NCBI RefSeq assembly: GCF_000240165.1
Contig: NC_017586.1
Coordinates: 1,922,001 to 1,986,000, forward strand
Length of the DNA stretch: 64,000 nucleotides
Direction of reading: 5' to 3'
From: Streptantibioticus cattleyicolor NRRL 8057 = DSM 46488
GTDB taxonomy: Bacteria; Actinomycetota; Actinomycetes; Streptomycetales; Streptomycetaceae
Translations under genes and position numbers: made by a program
Part shown: one piece after another, positions 25,573 through 35,198 of the stretch
Layout: the number at the start of each line of letters is the position of its first letter
How positions within the stretch are numbered: the stretch's first letter is position 1
The notes under the pieces: model-generated
Database searches by the model: none
What the model was told of the DNA's origin: nothing
What the model saw: only the letters and a program-made list of their open reading frames with translations

Positions 25573-26720
25573 CGGGGGAGCTCCGGGACGGGGAGGCGGC
25601 GGGCTTGGGTGGAGGATTCCAGGGCCAGGGCGGCGAGGTGGACGCCGCGGGCGCCGGCGAGGAGGTCCCAGGGCCAGGGGTCGCCGAGGGTGACGTGGCG
25701 GAGGAAGAGTTCCCACTGGGCCTTGAAGCCGTTGTCCCAGACGCCGTTGTCGGGGACGTCCTGCCAGTGGTCGCGGAAGCGTTCGGTGGCCGGCTGGTCG
25801 GGGTTCCAGACCGGCCGGGGGGTGGCGGCGCGGTGCTGGAAGCGGCAGGAGCGCAGTCCGGCGACGGCCGAGCCGTGGGTGCCGTCCACCTGGAACTCCA
25901 CGAGTTCGTCGCGGTGGACCCGGACCGCCCAGGAGGAGTTGATCTGGGCCACGATGCCGCCGGCCAGCTCGAAGATGCCGTAGACCGCGTCGTCGGCGGT
26001 GGCCGGGTAGGGCTTGCCGGCCTCGTCCCAGCGCCGTGGGATGTGCGTGGTGGCCAGCGCCTGCACGGAGGTGACCGGGCCGAAGAGTTCGTGGAGGACG
26101 TACTCCCAGTGCGGGAGCATGTCGAGGGTGATCCCGCCGCCGTCCTCGGCGCGGTAGTTCCACGAGGGGCGTTGCGCCTGCTGCCAGTCGCCCTCGAAGA
26201 CCCAGTAGCCGAACTCGCCGCGCACGGAGAGGACCCGGCCGAAGAAGCCGCCGTCGACGAGGCGTTTGAGCTTGCGCAGCCCCGGCAGGAAGAGCTTGTC
26301 CTGGACGACGCCGTTGCGTACCCCGGCCTGTTGGGCGAGGCGGGCCAGGCGCACCGCGTCCGCCACTCCGGGGGCGGTCGGCTTCTCGCAGTAGACGTGT
26401 TTGCCGGCGGCGATCGCCCGTTCCACCGCGGCCACCCGCGCGGAGGTGACCTGCGCGTCGAAGTAGATCTCCACGGCGGGGTCGGCGAGGACGGCGTCGA
26501 GGTCGGTGGTCCAGTGGTCGAGGCCGTGCTGGGCGGCGATCTCCTCCAGCGCGAGGCCGCGGCGGCCGACGAGTACCGGTTCGGGCCACAGCGTGGTGCC
26601 GTCGCCCAGGTCGAGGCCGCCCTGCTCGCGCAGCGCCAGCACGGAACGGACCAGGTGCTGCCGGTACCCCATCCGCCCGGTCACCCCGTTCATCGCGATG
26701 CGCACCGTCCTGCGTGTCAC
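25569..26720 (-). CDS. Gfo/Idh/MocA family oxidoreductase
   Basis: 383 residues. The N-terminal part is a Rossmann NAD(P) domain with AMNGVTGRMGYRQH in place of the usual GxGxxG. The active-site EKP motif lies in HVYCEKPTAPG near residue 128, and the C-terminal substrate domain includes GGGITLDMLPHWEYV with the catalytic His. Such enzymes oxidise sugars, inositols or sugar acids. It is the first gene of the three-gene operon, divergent from the LacI gene with a LacI-type operator between them. The GTG start has GGGAGG upstream. Confidence 0.9.
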   Translation of the reverse strand: MTRRTVRIAMNGVTGRMGYRQHLVRSVLALREQGGLDLGDGTTLWPEPVLVGRRGLALEEIAAQHGLDHWTTDLDAVLADPAVEIYFDAQVTSARVAAVERAIAAGKHVYCEKPTAPGVADAVRLARLAQQAGVRNGVVQDKLFLPGLRKLKRLVDGGFFGRVLSVRGEFGYWVFEGDWQQAQRPSWNYRAEDGGGITLDMLPHWEYVLHELFGPVTSVQALATTHIPRRWDEAGKPYPATADDAVYGIFELAGGIVAQINSSWAVRVHRDELVEFQVDGTHGSAVAGLRSCRFQHRAATPRPVWNPDQPATERFRDHWQDVPDNGVWDNGFKAQWELFLRHVTLGDPWPWDLLAGARGVHLAALALESSTQARRLPVPELPR

Positions 26721-26757
26721 GCGGACCTCCCGGTCTCGGCGATGGGGAAAGGCGGTA

Positions 26758-26769
26758 GCAAGCGCTTTC
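26758..26769. promoter_or_regulatory. LacI-type operator
   Basis: GCAAGCGCTTTC contains the perfect core AAGCGCTT (26760-26767) with near-symmetric flanks. This is the shape of LacI-family operators with a central CG. It lies in the divergent region between the Gfo/Idh operon and the LacI gene. Confidence 0.72.
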
Positions 26770-26957
26770 TGTCCGTCGCGTACGCTAGCCGCGCCCCGTC
26801 GCCGCGGACAAGAGGGACACCGCCCGGGACCGGTCCGGTCACCCGGGCCACACCGGGGGCCGCCCGGTGAGAGCATGTGGCCGTCAAACGGCACCGGGCG
26901 CGGCCCGGTCCGGCGGGGGCGGCGTGCCGCGGCACGCATCACGGAGGCGTACCAGCG

Positions 26958-28184
26958 ATGACGGTGACACTGGCCGACGTGGCGGCGCGCGCGGGGGTCT
27001 CGGCCGCGACCGTCTCGCGCGTCCTGAACGGCAACTACCCGGTGGCCGACAGCACCCGCGAACGCGTGCTGCGCGCCGTCGACGAGCTGGAGTACGTGGT
27101 CAACGGGCCCGCCAGGGCGCTCGCGGCGGCCACCTCCGACCTGGTCGGGGTGCTCGTCAACGACATCGCCGACCCGTTCTTCGGCATCCTGGCCGGGGCC
27201 GCCCAGACCGAGATCGCCCGCGGGGCGGGTCCCTCCGGCACCCCGGCCCCGGCCGGAAGCGGAACCCCGTCCGGGCACCCCGGCGGCAAGCTCGCGGTGG
27301 TCTGCAACACCGGCGGATCGCCCGCGGCCGAGCTGACCTACCTCACCCTGCTGCAACGTCAGCGCGCCGCCGGCGTCATCCTGACCGGTGGCGCCGTCGA
27401 GGGCACCGAACACACCGCGGCCGTGGCGGACCGGCTCGCCCGGCTCGCCGCACAGGGCACCCGGATCGTGCTGTGCGGCCGGCCCGGGGTGGAAGCGGAA
27501 TCGATACCCAGGGCCCGGCCGGAGGAGGCGCCGACCCGGGGGGCCGGGGTCTTCGGGGCGTCCGGCGGGGCCCCCGCGTCCTGGCCCGGCGCCCGGCGTC
27601 CCCGTACCCCCGCGCCGCGCGGCGGGGAGCCGGTGCCGGGGCCGGTCACGCTGGCGTTCGACAACCGGGGCGGCGCCTACGCGCTCACCGCTCATCTGCT
27701 GGCGCTGGGCCACCGCCGCATCGGGTACGCGGCCGGACCGGTGGACCGGACCACCACCCGGGAGCGGCTGGAGGGCCACCGGGCGGCGCTGGCCGCGCAC
27801 GGGGTGGACCCGGCCGGCCGGCCCACGGCGCACGGCCCGTACGAGCGCGGTTACGGCTGCCGGGCCGCCGTCGAACTCCTCGCCCGCGACCCGGGGTTGA
27901 CCGCGGTGGTGGCCGCCAACGACACCATCGCGCTCGGCGTCTGCGCGGCGTTGCGCGAGCGCGGGCTGCGGGTCCCCGAGGACGTCTCGGTGGCCGGCTT
28001 CGACGACCTGCCGTTCAGCGTGGACGCCGCCCCGGCGCTGACCACCGTCCGGCTGCCGCTGCACGAGGCCGGGGCGTGGGCGGGCCGGCTGGTGATGGGC
28101 GCCGAGGCGCCGCCGCCGGGTGACCGGGCGCTGGTGGAGGCCGCCTTGACGGTCCGGGCGTCGACGGCCCCACCACGGGGGTGA
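26958..28184 (+). CDS. LacI-family regulator with low-complexity insertions
   Basis: 408 residues against a usual 330-350. The helix-turn-helix VTLADVAARAGVSAATVSRVLNG is at residues 3-25, with the hinge RALAAATS. The periplasmic-binding-like effector domain follows. Two Pro/Gly/Ala-rich inserts (about residues 89-110 and 176-228) account for the extra length. They probably lie in surface loops and resemble the composition of the expanded region in the nearby DUF993 gene. The GGAGG at 26943-26947 sets the ATG. It should repress the divergent sugar operon through the operator at 26758-26769, and the isomerase gene downstream. Confidence 0.88.
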   Translation: MTVTLADVAARAGVSAATVSRVLNGNYPVADSTRERVLRAVDELEYVVNGPARALAAATSDLVGVLVNDIADPFFGILAGAAQTEIARGAGPSGTPAPAGSGTPSGHPGGKLAVVCNTGGSPAAELTYLTLLQRQRAAGVILTGGAVEGTEHTAAVADRLARLAAQGTRIVLCGRPGVEAESIPRARPEEAPTRGAGVFGASGGAPASWPGARRPRTPAPRGGEPVPGPVTLAFDNRGGAYALTAHLLALGHRRIGYAAGPVDRTTTRERLEGHRAALAAHGVDPAGRPTAHGPYERGYGCRAAVELLARDPGLTAVVAANDTIALGVCAALRERGLRVPEDVSVAGFDDLPFSVDAAPALTTVRLPLHEAGAWAGRLVMGAEAPPPGDRALVEAALTVRASTAPPRG

Positions 28185-28208
28185 GGACGGGGCGCGGGGC
28201 GAGCCTCG

Positions 28209-28237
28209 TTGACCCGGTGGCCGGCGCTGCCTAGGGT
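28209..28237 (+). promoter_or_regulatory. promoter of the 28245 gene (leaderless)
   Basis: TTGACC (28209-28214), a 17-bp spacer and TAGGGT (28232-28237) form a housekeeping-type promoter. The ATG at 28245 is 7 nt beyond the -10, which implies a leaderless mRNA. Confidence 0.68.
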
Positions 28238-28244
28238 CCGGACG

Positions 28245-29045
28245 ATGAGGTTCGCGTTCTCCACGCTCGGGGTGCCGGGGCTGCCGGTCGGACAGGTCGC
28301 GCGGCTCGCCGCGGACAACGGGTTCCACGGGGTCGAACTGCGCGCCGCCGAGGGCGAGGAGCCGGTGCACACCGGGCTCGACGCGGCCGGCCGGCGCGAG
28401 GTGGCCGCCACCTTCCGGGCGGCCGGGGTGGAGATCCTCGGCATCGCCTCCTACCTGGAGGTGGCCGCGCCCGGCCCGGACGACCCCGTGCTCGACGGGC
28501 TGCGGGCCCACGTGGCGCTCGCCGCCGACCTGGCGGCGCCGTTCGTCCGCGTCTTCCCCGGCGGTGGCGGGACCCCGCCGGAGCAGGCCGACGCCGTCGC
28601 CGCCCGGCGGCTGGCCGCGGTCGCCCCGTACGCGGCCGAACGCGGGGTGCGGCTGCTGCTGGAGACGCACGACTCGCACCGCACCGGCGCGGACGCCGCC
28701 CGGGTGCTGGGGCTCGTCGGCCACCGGGCGGTGGGCGCGCTGTGGGACGTGCTGCACACCTGGCTCGGCGGCGAGGAGCCGTCCGCCACCTACCCGGTGC
28801 TCGCCCCGCACCTGGGATACGTCCAGGTCAAGGATGTCGCCTCGGCCGAGGAGAGCGCTCCGCTGCCGCTCGGGCAGGGCGTGCTGCCGCTGGCGGAGTG
28901 CGTGGAGGTGCTCAGCCGCGCCGACTGGGACGGCTGGCTGTGCTGGGAGTACGAGAAGCGGTGGTACCCGCGGGCCCCCGAGTTGGCCGGGCTGCTGCGG
29001 GCGGGGCGCGAGCACCTGGCGCGGCTGCTGGCCGGTTCCGCCTGA
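28245..29045 (+). CDS. sugar phosphate isomerase/epimerase (TIM barrel)
   Basis: 266 residues of the same AP-endonuclease-2-like fold as the gene at 22388 but clearly diverged. FHGVELRAAEGE is near residue 26, LLLETHDSH holds the first metal Glu, GALWDVLHTW has Asp and His, YVQVKDV follows, and WLCWEYEKRW carries the last Glu. It is probably an isomerase or epimerase of the same catabolic pathway as the divergent Gfo/Idh operon. It has its own promoter (TTGACC-N17-TAGGGT) ending 7 nt before the ATG and no Shine-Dalgarno. Confidence 0.87.
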   Translation: MRFAFSTLGVPGLPVGQVARLAADNGFHGVELRAAEGEEPVHTGLDAAGRREVAATFRAAGVEILGIASYLEVAAPGPDDPVLDGLRAHVALAADLAAPFVRVFPGGGGTPPEQADAVAARRLAAVAPYAAERGVRLLLETHDSHRTGADAARVLGLVGHRAVGALWDVLHTWLGGEEPSATYPVLAPHLGYVQVKDVASAEESAPLPLGQGVLPLAECVEVLSRADWDGWLCWEYEKRWYPRAPELAGLLRAGREHLARLLAGSA

Positions 29046-29175
29046 TCCGCCGTTCGCGGCGGGGCGCACGATCGAGCGCCCGAGGCGGCCGGTCCGGACG
29101 GCGCCGGGCGGGTCCGGTTCCGCCGCCCCTCCCGTCGTCCCTCCCGCCGTCCGCCGGACGAACGGAGAGGACCGC

Positions 29176-30078
29176 ATGCTCGACCTGGCCAGACTGCGCG
29201 CCCTGCACGCCGTCCACGTGCACGGTTCGGTGGGGGCCGCGGCGGGGGCGCTGGGGTACACCCCGTCCGCCGTCTCGCAGCAGATCGCCAAGCTGGAACG
29301 GGAGACCCGCACCACGCTGCTGGAGCGCAAGGGGCGCGGGGTGGCGCTCACCGACGAGGCGCACCTGCTGGTCTCCACCGCGCAGCGGCTGCTGTCGATC
29401 GTCGAGGAGACCGAGGTCGCCCTGGAGCAACGCCGCGGGCTGCCCGCCGGCCGGCTGACGATGGCCGCCTTCCCCACCGCCGCCCGCGGCATCTTGCCCG
29501 GCGTGCTCGCCCAACTGGCCGCCGACCACCCGGCGTTGGAGCTGCGGCTGGTCGAGCAGGACCCGCACGTGTCGGTGGACCTGGTGGCCCGGGGCGTGGT
29601 GGACCTGGCGGTCGCGCACGACTGGGACATCGCCCCGCTGCCGGCGCCGGACGGGCTGGAGCGGGTGGCGCTCGGCGCCGACCGCTGCGACGTGCTGCTG
29701 CCGGCCGGCCATCCGCTGGCGGACCGGGCCGAGTTGTGCCGGGCGGATCTGACCGCGCTGCGCTGGATCTGCCAGCCGCCGGGGACGGTGTGCCACGAGT
29801 GGCTGGTGCGTACCCTGCGGGCGTCCGGCGCGGAGCCCGATCTCGCCTACCAGGTGGCCGAGTTCGCCACCCAGCTGGCGCTGGTGGCCGCCGGTCTCGG
29901 GGTCGCCCTGGTGCCCCGGCTCGGCCGCGGTCCGGTGCCGGAGCAGGTGGTGGTGCGCCCGCTGGAACCGGCCCCGGTGCGCGGGGTGTTCGCGCTGTGG
30001 CGGGCCAAGGCGTCGCGCCGGCCGGCGATCGCGGAGACGGTGCGGGTGCTGCGCGCCCGCTGGCCGGCCGGGGGGTGA
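29176..30078 (+). CDS. LysR-family regulator
   Basis: 300 residues. The LysR winged helix is at residues 2-60 (GSVGAAAGALGYTPSAVSQQIAKLE), followed by a type 2 periplasmic-binding effector domain (RLTMAAFPTAARGILP onward). GGAGAGG precedes the ATG. It is convergent with the ABC exporter gene, the two stops being 3 nt apart, so its target is not obvious from position. The isomerase gene upstream is 130 bp away on the same strand. Confidence 0.9.
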   Translation: MLDLARLRALHAVHVHGSVGAAAGALGYTPSAVSQQIAKLERETRTTLLERKGRGVALTDEAHLLVSTAQRLLSIVEETEVALEQRRGLPAGRLTMAAFPTAARGILPGVLAQLAADHPALELRLVEQDPHVSVDLVARGVVDLAVAHDWDIAPLPAPDGLERVALGADRCDVLLPAGHPLADRAELCRADLTALRWICQPPGTVCHEWLVRTLRASGAEPDLAYQVAEFATQLALVAAGLGVALVPRLGRGPVPEQVVVRPLEPAPVRGVFALWRAKASRRPAIAETVRVLRARWPAGG

Positions 30079-30081
30079 CGG

Positions 30082-33000
30082 TCAGGCCGTGGCGGGTTCC
30101 TCCTGTCCGGCGAAGGTGCGCCACAGCCGCGCGTACCGGCCGTCGGCGGCGAGCAGTTCGGCGTGGGTGCCGTCCTCCACCACCCGGCCGCCGTCCATCA
30201 CCACGACCCGGTCGGCGCGGGCGGCGGTGGTGAGGCGGTGGGCGACCACGAGGGTGGTGCGGCGGGTGGCGAGGCGGTCGGCGGCCTCGTTGACCAGGGC
30301 TTCGGTGGCCAGGTCGAGGGCGGCGGTGGCCTCGTCGAGCAGGAGCACGTCGGGGTCGACGAGTTCGGCCCGGGCCAGGGCGATCAGCTGGCGCTGGCCG
30401 GCCGACAGGTTGCGGCCCCGCTCCCCCACCCGGTGCAGGTAGCCGTCGCCGAGGCCGGCGATCATCCGGTGCGCCCCGACCGCCCGGGCGGCGGCCTCCA
30501 CCTCGGCGTCGGTCGCCTCGGGCCGGCCGTAGGCGATGGCGTCCCGTACGGTGCCGGGGAACAGGTACGGCTCCTGCGGGACCACGCCGAGCCGGCGGCG
30601 GTAGCCGGTCAGGTCGAACTCGCGCAGATCGGTGCCGTCCACCCGCACGGAGCCCCGCGTCGGGTCGTAGAACCGGGCCACCAGCTTGACCAGGGTGGAC
30701 TTGCCGGCCCCGGTCTCGCCGACGAACGCCACCGTCTGCCCGGCCGGGATGCGCAGCGCCACCCCGGTCAGCGCCTCCTCGCCGTCGCCGTACGCGAAGT
30801 GCACGTCGTCGAAGACGATGTCGCCGCGCAGCCCGTCGTCCGGCACCGGGCGCGGGGCGTCGGCCGCCGGGGTGCTGGTCGGCACCCGCAGCAGCTCGCG
30901 TATCCGGCCCAGCGACACCGACGCCTGCTGGTAGCCGTCGAAGACCTGGGAGAGCTGCTGGACGGGCGAGAAGAACAGGTCGATGTAGAGCAGGTACGCC
31001 ACCAGCGCGCCGGCCGTCAGCGTGCCGTGGCCGACCCGTCCGGCGCCGACCACGATCACCAGCGCGGCGGCGGTGCTCGACAGGAACTGGACGAACGGGA
31101 AGTAGACCGAGATGTACCACTGGCCGCGTACCCGGGCGGCGCGGTAGTCGTCGCTGCGGCGGGCGAAGCGCTCGGCGCCGGCCCGTTCGCCGCGGAACGC
31201 CTGCACCACGCGCAGCCCGGCGACGTGTTCCTGGAGGTCGGCGTTGACCGCGCTGATCCGGTCGCGGGCGAGCCCGTACGCCTTGGCGGAGCGGCGGCGG
31301 AAGAACACGGTGGCGACGATCAGCGGCGGCAGGGTGGCGAAGACCACCAGCGCCAGTTGCACGTCGATGGCGAGGAGGGCGACGAGTATGCCGAAGAAGG
31401 TGAGCAGGCTGACGGCGGCGGTGACCAGTCCGGTCTGGAGGAACGTGGTGAGCGCGTCGACGTCGGTGGTCATCCGGGTCATCACCCGGCCGGTGAGTTC
31501 GCGCTCGTAGTAGTCGAGTCCGAGGCGCTGGAGGTGGGCGAAGATCTTCAGCCGCAGCGAGTACAGCACGCGTTCGCCGGTGCGTCCGGTCAGCCGGTTC
31601 TCGGCGACCTGGGCGGCCCACTGAACGAGGACCACCAGCAGGGCGAGGCCCGCGGCGGCCCACACCGCGCCGAGCGCCATCCGCTGGACGCCCTGGTCGA
31701 CGCCGTGCCGGATGAGGACCGGCAGCAGCAGCGAGCCGAGCGCGTCGGCGCCGACCAGCGCCAGGCTGAGCAGGAGCACGGGGCCGAAGCCGCGCAGCAG
31801 CGCGCGCAGCCCGAAGTCGGGGTCGGCGGCGCGGGCGCGTTCCTCGTCGATCCCCGGGGTGTCGGTGGCGGGCGGCAACGCGGCGACCCGGGCCAGCAGT
31901 TCGGGGGTGGCCGGCATGCCCGCCAGCGCCCCGGCCATGCCGGGTCCGGCGGCCACGCCCGGGGTGGCGGCGCGGTGGTCGCCGTCCCGGCCGGTGTCGA
32001 CGCGGTCGTGCGGCCACAGTTCGCGGGTGACGCCGTCGACCACGTGGCGGCGGTGGCGGACGGGGGCCGCGGCGGCGGGGGCGTCGAGGAGTCCGGTGGC
32101 CGACGATTCGCCGTCGCCGAAGCCGGGGGCGGTGCGGCCGGCCGGGTCGGGGGTGAGCGCGTCGGCGGCGAGTTCGTCGGGGTCGGTGAGGAGTTCGCGG
32201 TACAGGGCGCAGCGCTCGCGCAGTTCGGCGTCGGTGCCGATGTCCGCCAGGCGGCCGTGGTCGAGCACGGCGATCCGGTCGGCGAGCGCGAGGGTGGAGC
32301 GGCGGTGGGCGATCAGCACGGTGGTGCGGCCGGCCATCACCTGGCGCAGCGCGTCGTGGATCTCGGCCTCGACGCGGGCGTCGACCGCGGAGGTGGCGTC
32401 GTCCAGCAGCAGCAGCCGGGGGTCGGTGAGGACGGCGCGGGCCAGGGCGATGCGCTGCCGCTGGCCGCCGGAGAGGGTGAGCCCCTGCTCGCCGACGACG
32501 GTGTCGTAGCCGTGCGGGAGTTCGCTGATGAAGCCGTGGGCCTGGGCGGCGCGGGTGGCGGCGAGGATCTGCTCGTCGGTGGCGTCGGGGCGGCCGTAGG
32601 CGATGTTGGCGCGGATGGTGTCGGAGAACAGGAAGCTGTCCTCGGGCACCAGGCCGATGGCGGCGCGCAGCGAGTCGAGGGTGAGGTCGCGTACGTCGGT
32701 GCCGCCGACCCGCACGGCGCCGGAGGTCACGTCGTAGAAGCGCGGCAGCAGCAGCGAGACGGTGGACTTGCCGGAGCCGGAGGCGCCGACCACGGCGACC
32801 GTCTCGCCCGGTTCGACGCGCAGCGAGAAGCCGTCGAGGACCGGGTGCGCGGGGTCGTAGCCGAAGGTGACCTGGTCGAACTCGACGTCGGCGGGAGCGT
32901 CGGCGGGCAGTTGGCGGGCGTCGTGGGCCTGCTGGACGCGGGGTTCGGTGTCGATCAGCTCGTAGACCCGCTCGACGCCGGCCCGGGCCTGCTGGCCGAC

Positions 33001-33957
33001 GGTGAGCATCATGGTCAGCATCCGCACCGGCCCGGTGAGCTGGGCCAGGTACGTGGAGAAGGCGACGAAGGTGCCCAGGCTGATCTGGTGGTGGACGGCC
33101 ATCCAGCCGCCGAGCGCCAGCATCGCCACCTGGCCGAGCGCGGGCACGGCCTGGAGGGCGGGGTTGTAGCGGGAGTTGAGGCGTACGGTACGCAGCCGGG
33201 CGGCGAAGAGCCGGCGGCCGACCTCCCGCAGCTTGGACTCCTCCTGGCTCTCCTGCCCGAACCCCTTGACCACCCGGACCCCGGTGATCGCGCCGTCCAC
33301 CACCCCGGCCACCGCCGCGGCCTGGCCCTGTGCGTACCAGGTGGCGGGGAAGAGCCGGGTGCGGCTGCGGTCGGCCAGGAACCACAGGGCGGGGGCGACG
33401 GCGAGGGCGATCACCGTCAGCAGCGGGGAGAGCACCGCCATGACGATCAGCGACATCACGAAGAGCAGGACGTTGCCGAGCATCATCGGGAGCATGAAGA
33501 GCATCCCCTGGATGAGCTGGAGGTCGCTGGTGGCCCGGCCGACGACCTGGCCGGTGCTCAGCTCGTCCTGGCGGGCGCCGTCGAGCCGGCCGACGCTGCG
33601 GAACATCGCGGTGCGCAGGTCGTGCTGGACGTCCAGGGCGAGCCGGCCGCCGTAGAAGCGCCGCAGGTAGGTGAGGAGGTAGACGGCGAGCGCGGCGACG
33701 ATCAGCAGCCCGGCCCAGGGGGCCAGCGGCTTGCTGTGCCGCACGATCACGTCGTCGATGATGAGCCGGGGCACCAGCGGCACCAGGGCGGTGACCGCCA
33801 TGCCGGCGAGCGAGGCGCCGAGGGCCAGCAGCACGTTGCGCCGGTAACGCCAGCAGTCGGCGCTGATCCGTCTCAGCCATCCGCCGCCGTCCGCCGCGGG
33901 TCGCCGGGGTTCCCCGGCCCGCTCGTCGCCCTGCCGTGCCCGCTCCGCCGCCGCCAC
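30082..33957 (-). CDS. ABC transporter, fused TMD-NBD-TMD-NBD exporter
   Basis: 1291 residues: two complete half-transporters in one chain. The first membrane domain (about residues 30-315) is followed by NBD1 with Walker A GASGSGKST, signature LSGGQRQR and Walker B LLLLDDATSAVD. A charged linker of about 150 residues (rich in DGESS, HRRHVVD) comes next, then the second membrane domain and NBD2 with GETGAGKST, LSAGQRQL and LLLDEATAALD. NBD1 has Asp where the catalytic Glu is expected, so ATP hydrolysis is probably asymmetric, as in heterodimeric multidrug exporters. GTG 33957 is chosen because AAAGGG lies 7 nt upstream; GTG 34005 is the alternative. Substrate unknown. Confidence 0.9.
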   Translation of the reverse strand: MAAAERARQGDERAGEPRRPAADGGGWLRRISADCWRYRRNVLLALGASLAGMAVTALVPLVPRLIIDDVIVRHSKPLAPWAGLLIVAALAVYLLTYLRRFYGGRLALDVQHDLRTAMFRSVGRLDGARQDELSTGQVVGRATSDLQLIQGMLFMLPMMLGNVLLFVMSLIVMAVLSPLLTVIALAVAPALWFLADRSRTRLFPATWYAQGQAAAVAGVVDGAITGVRVVKGFGQESQEESKLREVGRRLFAARLRTVRLNSRYNPALQAVPALGQVAMLALGGWMAVHHQISLGTFVAFSTYLAQLTGPVRMLTMMLTVGQQARAGVERVYELIDTEPRVQQAHDARQLPADAPADVEFDQVTFGYDPAHPVLDGFSLRVEPGETVAVVGASGSGKSTVSLLLPRFYDVTSGAVRVGGTDVRDLTLDSLRAAIGLVPEDSFLFSDTIRANIAYGRPDATDEQILAATRAAQAHGFISELPHGYDTVVGEQGLTLSGGQRQRIALARAVLTDPRLLLLDDATSAVDARVEAEIHDALRQVMAGRTTVLIAHRRSTLALADRIAVLDHGRLADIGTDAELRERCALYRELLTDPDELAADALTPDPAGRTAPGFGDGESSATGLLDAPAAAAPVRHRRHVVDGVTRELWPHDRVDTGRDGDHRAATPGVAAGPGMAGALAGMPATPELLARVAALPPATDTPGIDEERARAADPDFGLRALLRGFGPVLLLSLALVGADALGSLLLPVLIRHGVDQGVQRMALGAVWAAAGLALLVVLVQWAAQVAENRLTGRTGERVLYSLRLKIFAHLQRLGLDYYERELTGRVMTRMTTDVDALTTFLQTGLVTAAVSLLTFFGILVALLAIDVQLALVVFATLPPLIVATVFFRRRSAKAYGLARDRISAVNADLQEHVAGLRVVQAFRGERAGAERFARRSDDYRAARVRGQWYISVYFPFVQFLSSTAAALVIVVGAGRVGHGTLTAGALVAYLLYIDLFFSPVQQLSQVFDGYQQASVSLGRIRELLRVPTSTPAADAPRPVPDDGLRGDIVFDDVHFAYGDGEEALTGVALRIPAGQTVAFVGETGAGKSTLVKLVARFYDPTRGSVRVDGTDLREFDLTGYRRRLGVVPQEPYLFPGTVRDAIAYGRPEATDAEVEAAARAVGAHRMIAGLGDGYLHRVGERGRNLSAGQRQLIALARAELVDPDVLLLDEATAALDLATEALVNEAADRLATRRTTLVVAHRLTTAARADRVVVMDGGRVVEDGTHAELLAADGRYARLWRTFAGQEEPATA

Positions 33958-34075
33958 CCGGATGCCCTTTCGTCGAACCCACGTTCCGCCGCCAGGCTGC
34001 AACACCGTGGGGTGCGGATTTCATCCTGCGGCAACAAAAGGGGCGGTCCGGGGGCGGACCGGCGGGGGCGGTGGC

Positions 34076-35047
34076 TCAGGCGCCGGTTCCCCGGGCGGCG
34101 GCGATCTGCCGCGCCATGAGGGTGGTCAGCTCGTAGGCGGTGTGCGAGGCGGCGACGGAGGTGATCTCCGCGTGGTCGTAGGCCGGGGCCACCTCGACGA
34201 CGTCGGCGGAGACCAGGTTGCAGCCGGCCAGGCCGCGCAGGATCTCCAGCAGTTCGCGCGAGGTCATGCCGCCGGCCTCGGGGGTGCCGGTGCCCGGGGC
34301 GTGCGCCGGGTCGAGCACGTCGATGTCGATGGAGATGTACAGCGGGCGGTCGCCGATGCGCTCGCGCAGTTGCTGGGCGACCTCGTCCACGCCGCGCCGC
34401 ATGACGTCGGCGGAGGTGACGATGCCGAAGCCCATCTTGGCGTCGTCGTCCAGGTCCCGCTTGCCGTAGAGCGGGCCGCGGGTGCCGACGTGGGAGAGGG
34501 CGGAGGTGTCGAGGATGCCCTCCTCGACGGCGCGGCGGAACGGGGTGCCGTGGGTGTACTCGGCGCCGAAGTAGGTGTCCCAGGTGTCCAGGTGGGCGTC
34601 GAAGTGGAGCAGCGCGACGGGGCCGTGCCTGCGGGCGACGGAACGCAGCAGGGGCAGCGCGATGGTGTGGTCGCCGCCGAGCGTCATCAGCCGGGCGCCG
34701 GTGTCGAGCAGGTCGTCGGCGGCGGCCTGGATGGTCTCGACCGCCTCGTTGATGTTGAACGGGTTGGCCGCTATGTCCCCGGCGTCGGCGACCTGGGCCA
34801 GCGCGAACGGGGAGGCGTCCTGCGCCGGGTTGTACGGGCGCAGCAGGCGGGAGGCCTCACGGATGGCGTTGCCGCCGAAGCGGGCGCCGGGGCGGTAGGA
34901 GACCCCGGCGTCGAACGGCACGCCCACCACGGCGACGTCGGTGGTGCCGACCTCGTCCAGCCGGGGCAGCCGGGCGAAGGTGGCCGGGCCGGCGAAACGG
35001 GGGACGCGGGAGGAGTCGATCGGACCGCGCGGCTCGCTGGTGGTCAT
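34076..35047 (-). CDS. speB: agmatinase / ureohydrolase
   Basis: 323 residues of the arginase-agmatinase family. The manganese ligands are all present: [19 protein letters not shown] and [14 protein letters not shown], followed by TGTPEAGG. It releases urea from agmatine or from a related guanidino compound such as guanidinobutyrate. GGAAG precedes the ATG. The divergent neighbour is a PucR-type regulator, the usual partner for nitrogen-compound catabolism genes, so it is probably induced by its substrate. Confidence 0.9.
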   Translation of the reverse strand: MTTSEPRGPIDSSRVPRFAGPATFARLPRLDEVGTTDVAVVGVPFDAGVSYRPGARFGGNAIREASRLLRPYNPAQDASPFALAQVADAGDIAANPFNINEAVETIQAAADDLLDTGARLMTLGGDHTIALPLLRSVARRHGPVALLHFDAHLDTWDTYFGAEYTHGTPFRRAVEEGILDTSALSHVGTRGPLYGKRDLDDDAKMGFGIVTSADVMRRGVDEVAQQLRERIGDRPLYISIDIDVLDPAHAPGTGTPEAGGMTSRELLEILRGLAGCNLVSADVVEVAPAYDHAEITSVAASHTAYELTTLMARQIAAARGTGA

Positions 35048-35198
35048 GTTCGCTCTGTCTTCCTTCACTCGTTCGAGGGGTTTGGGAGATGCCGGGACGT
35101 TAACCGGCGCCTTCCGTGCGTCGACCCTAGGTGGCGGCCTGGCAGCGGTGAAGTGTACGTTTCCTCCATTCCGTACCGCCGATATGGATGGATCGTCC

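Noticed and set aside
23254-25983. Long plus-strand open frame across the DUF993 repeat
   Set aside because: It is antisense to DUF993 and the Gfo/Idh gene, has no motifs, and arises from the GC-rich repeat.
30163-34119. 1318-codon plus-strand frame opposite the ABC exporter
   Set aside because: Gly/His/Asp/Glu low-complexity translation typical of antisense GC-rich frames; the minus strand has two complete NBDs.
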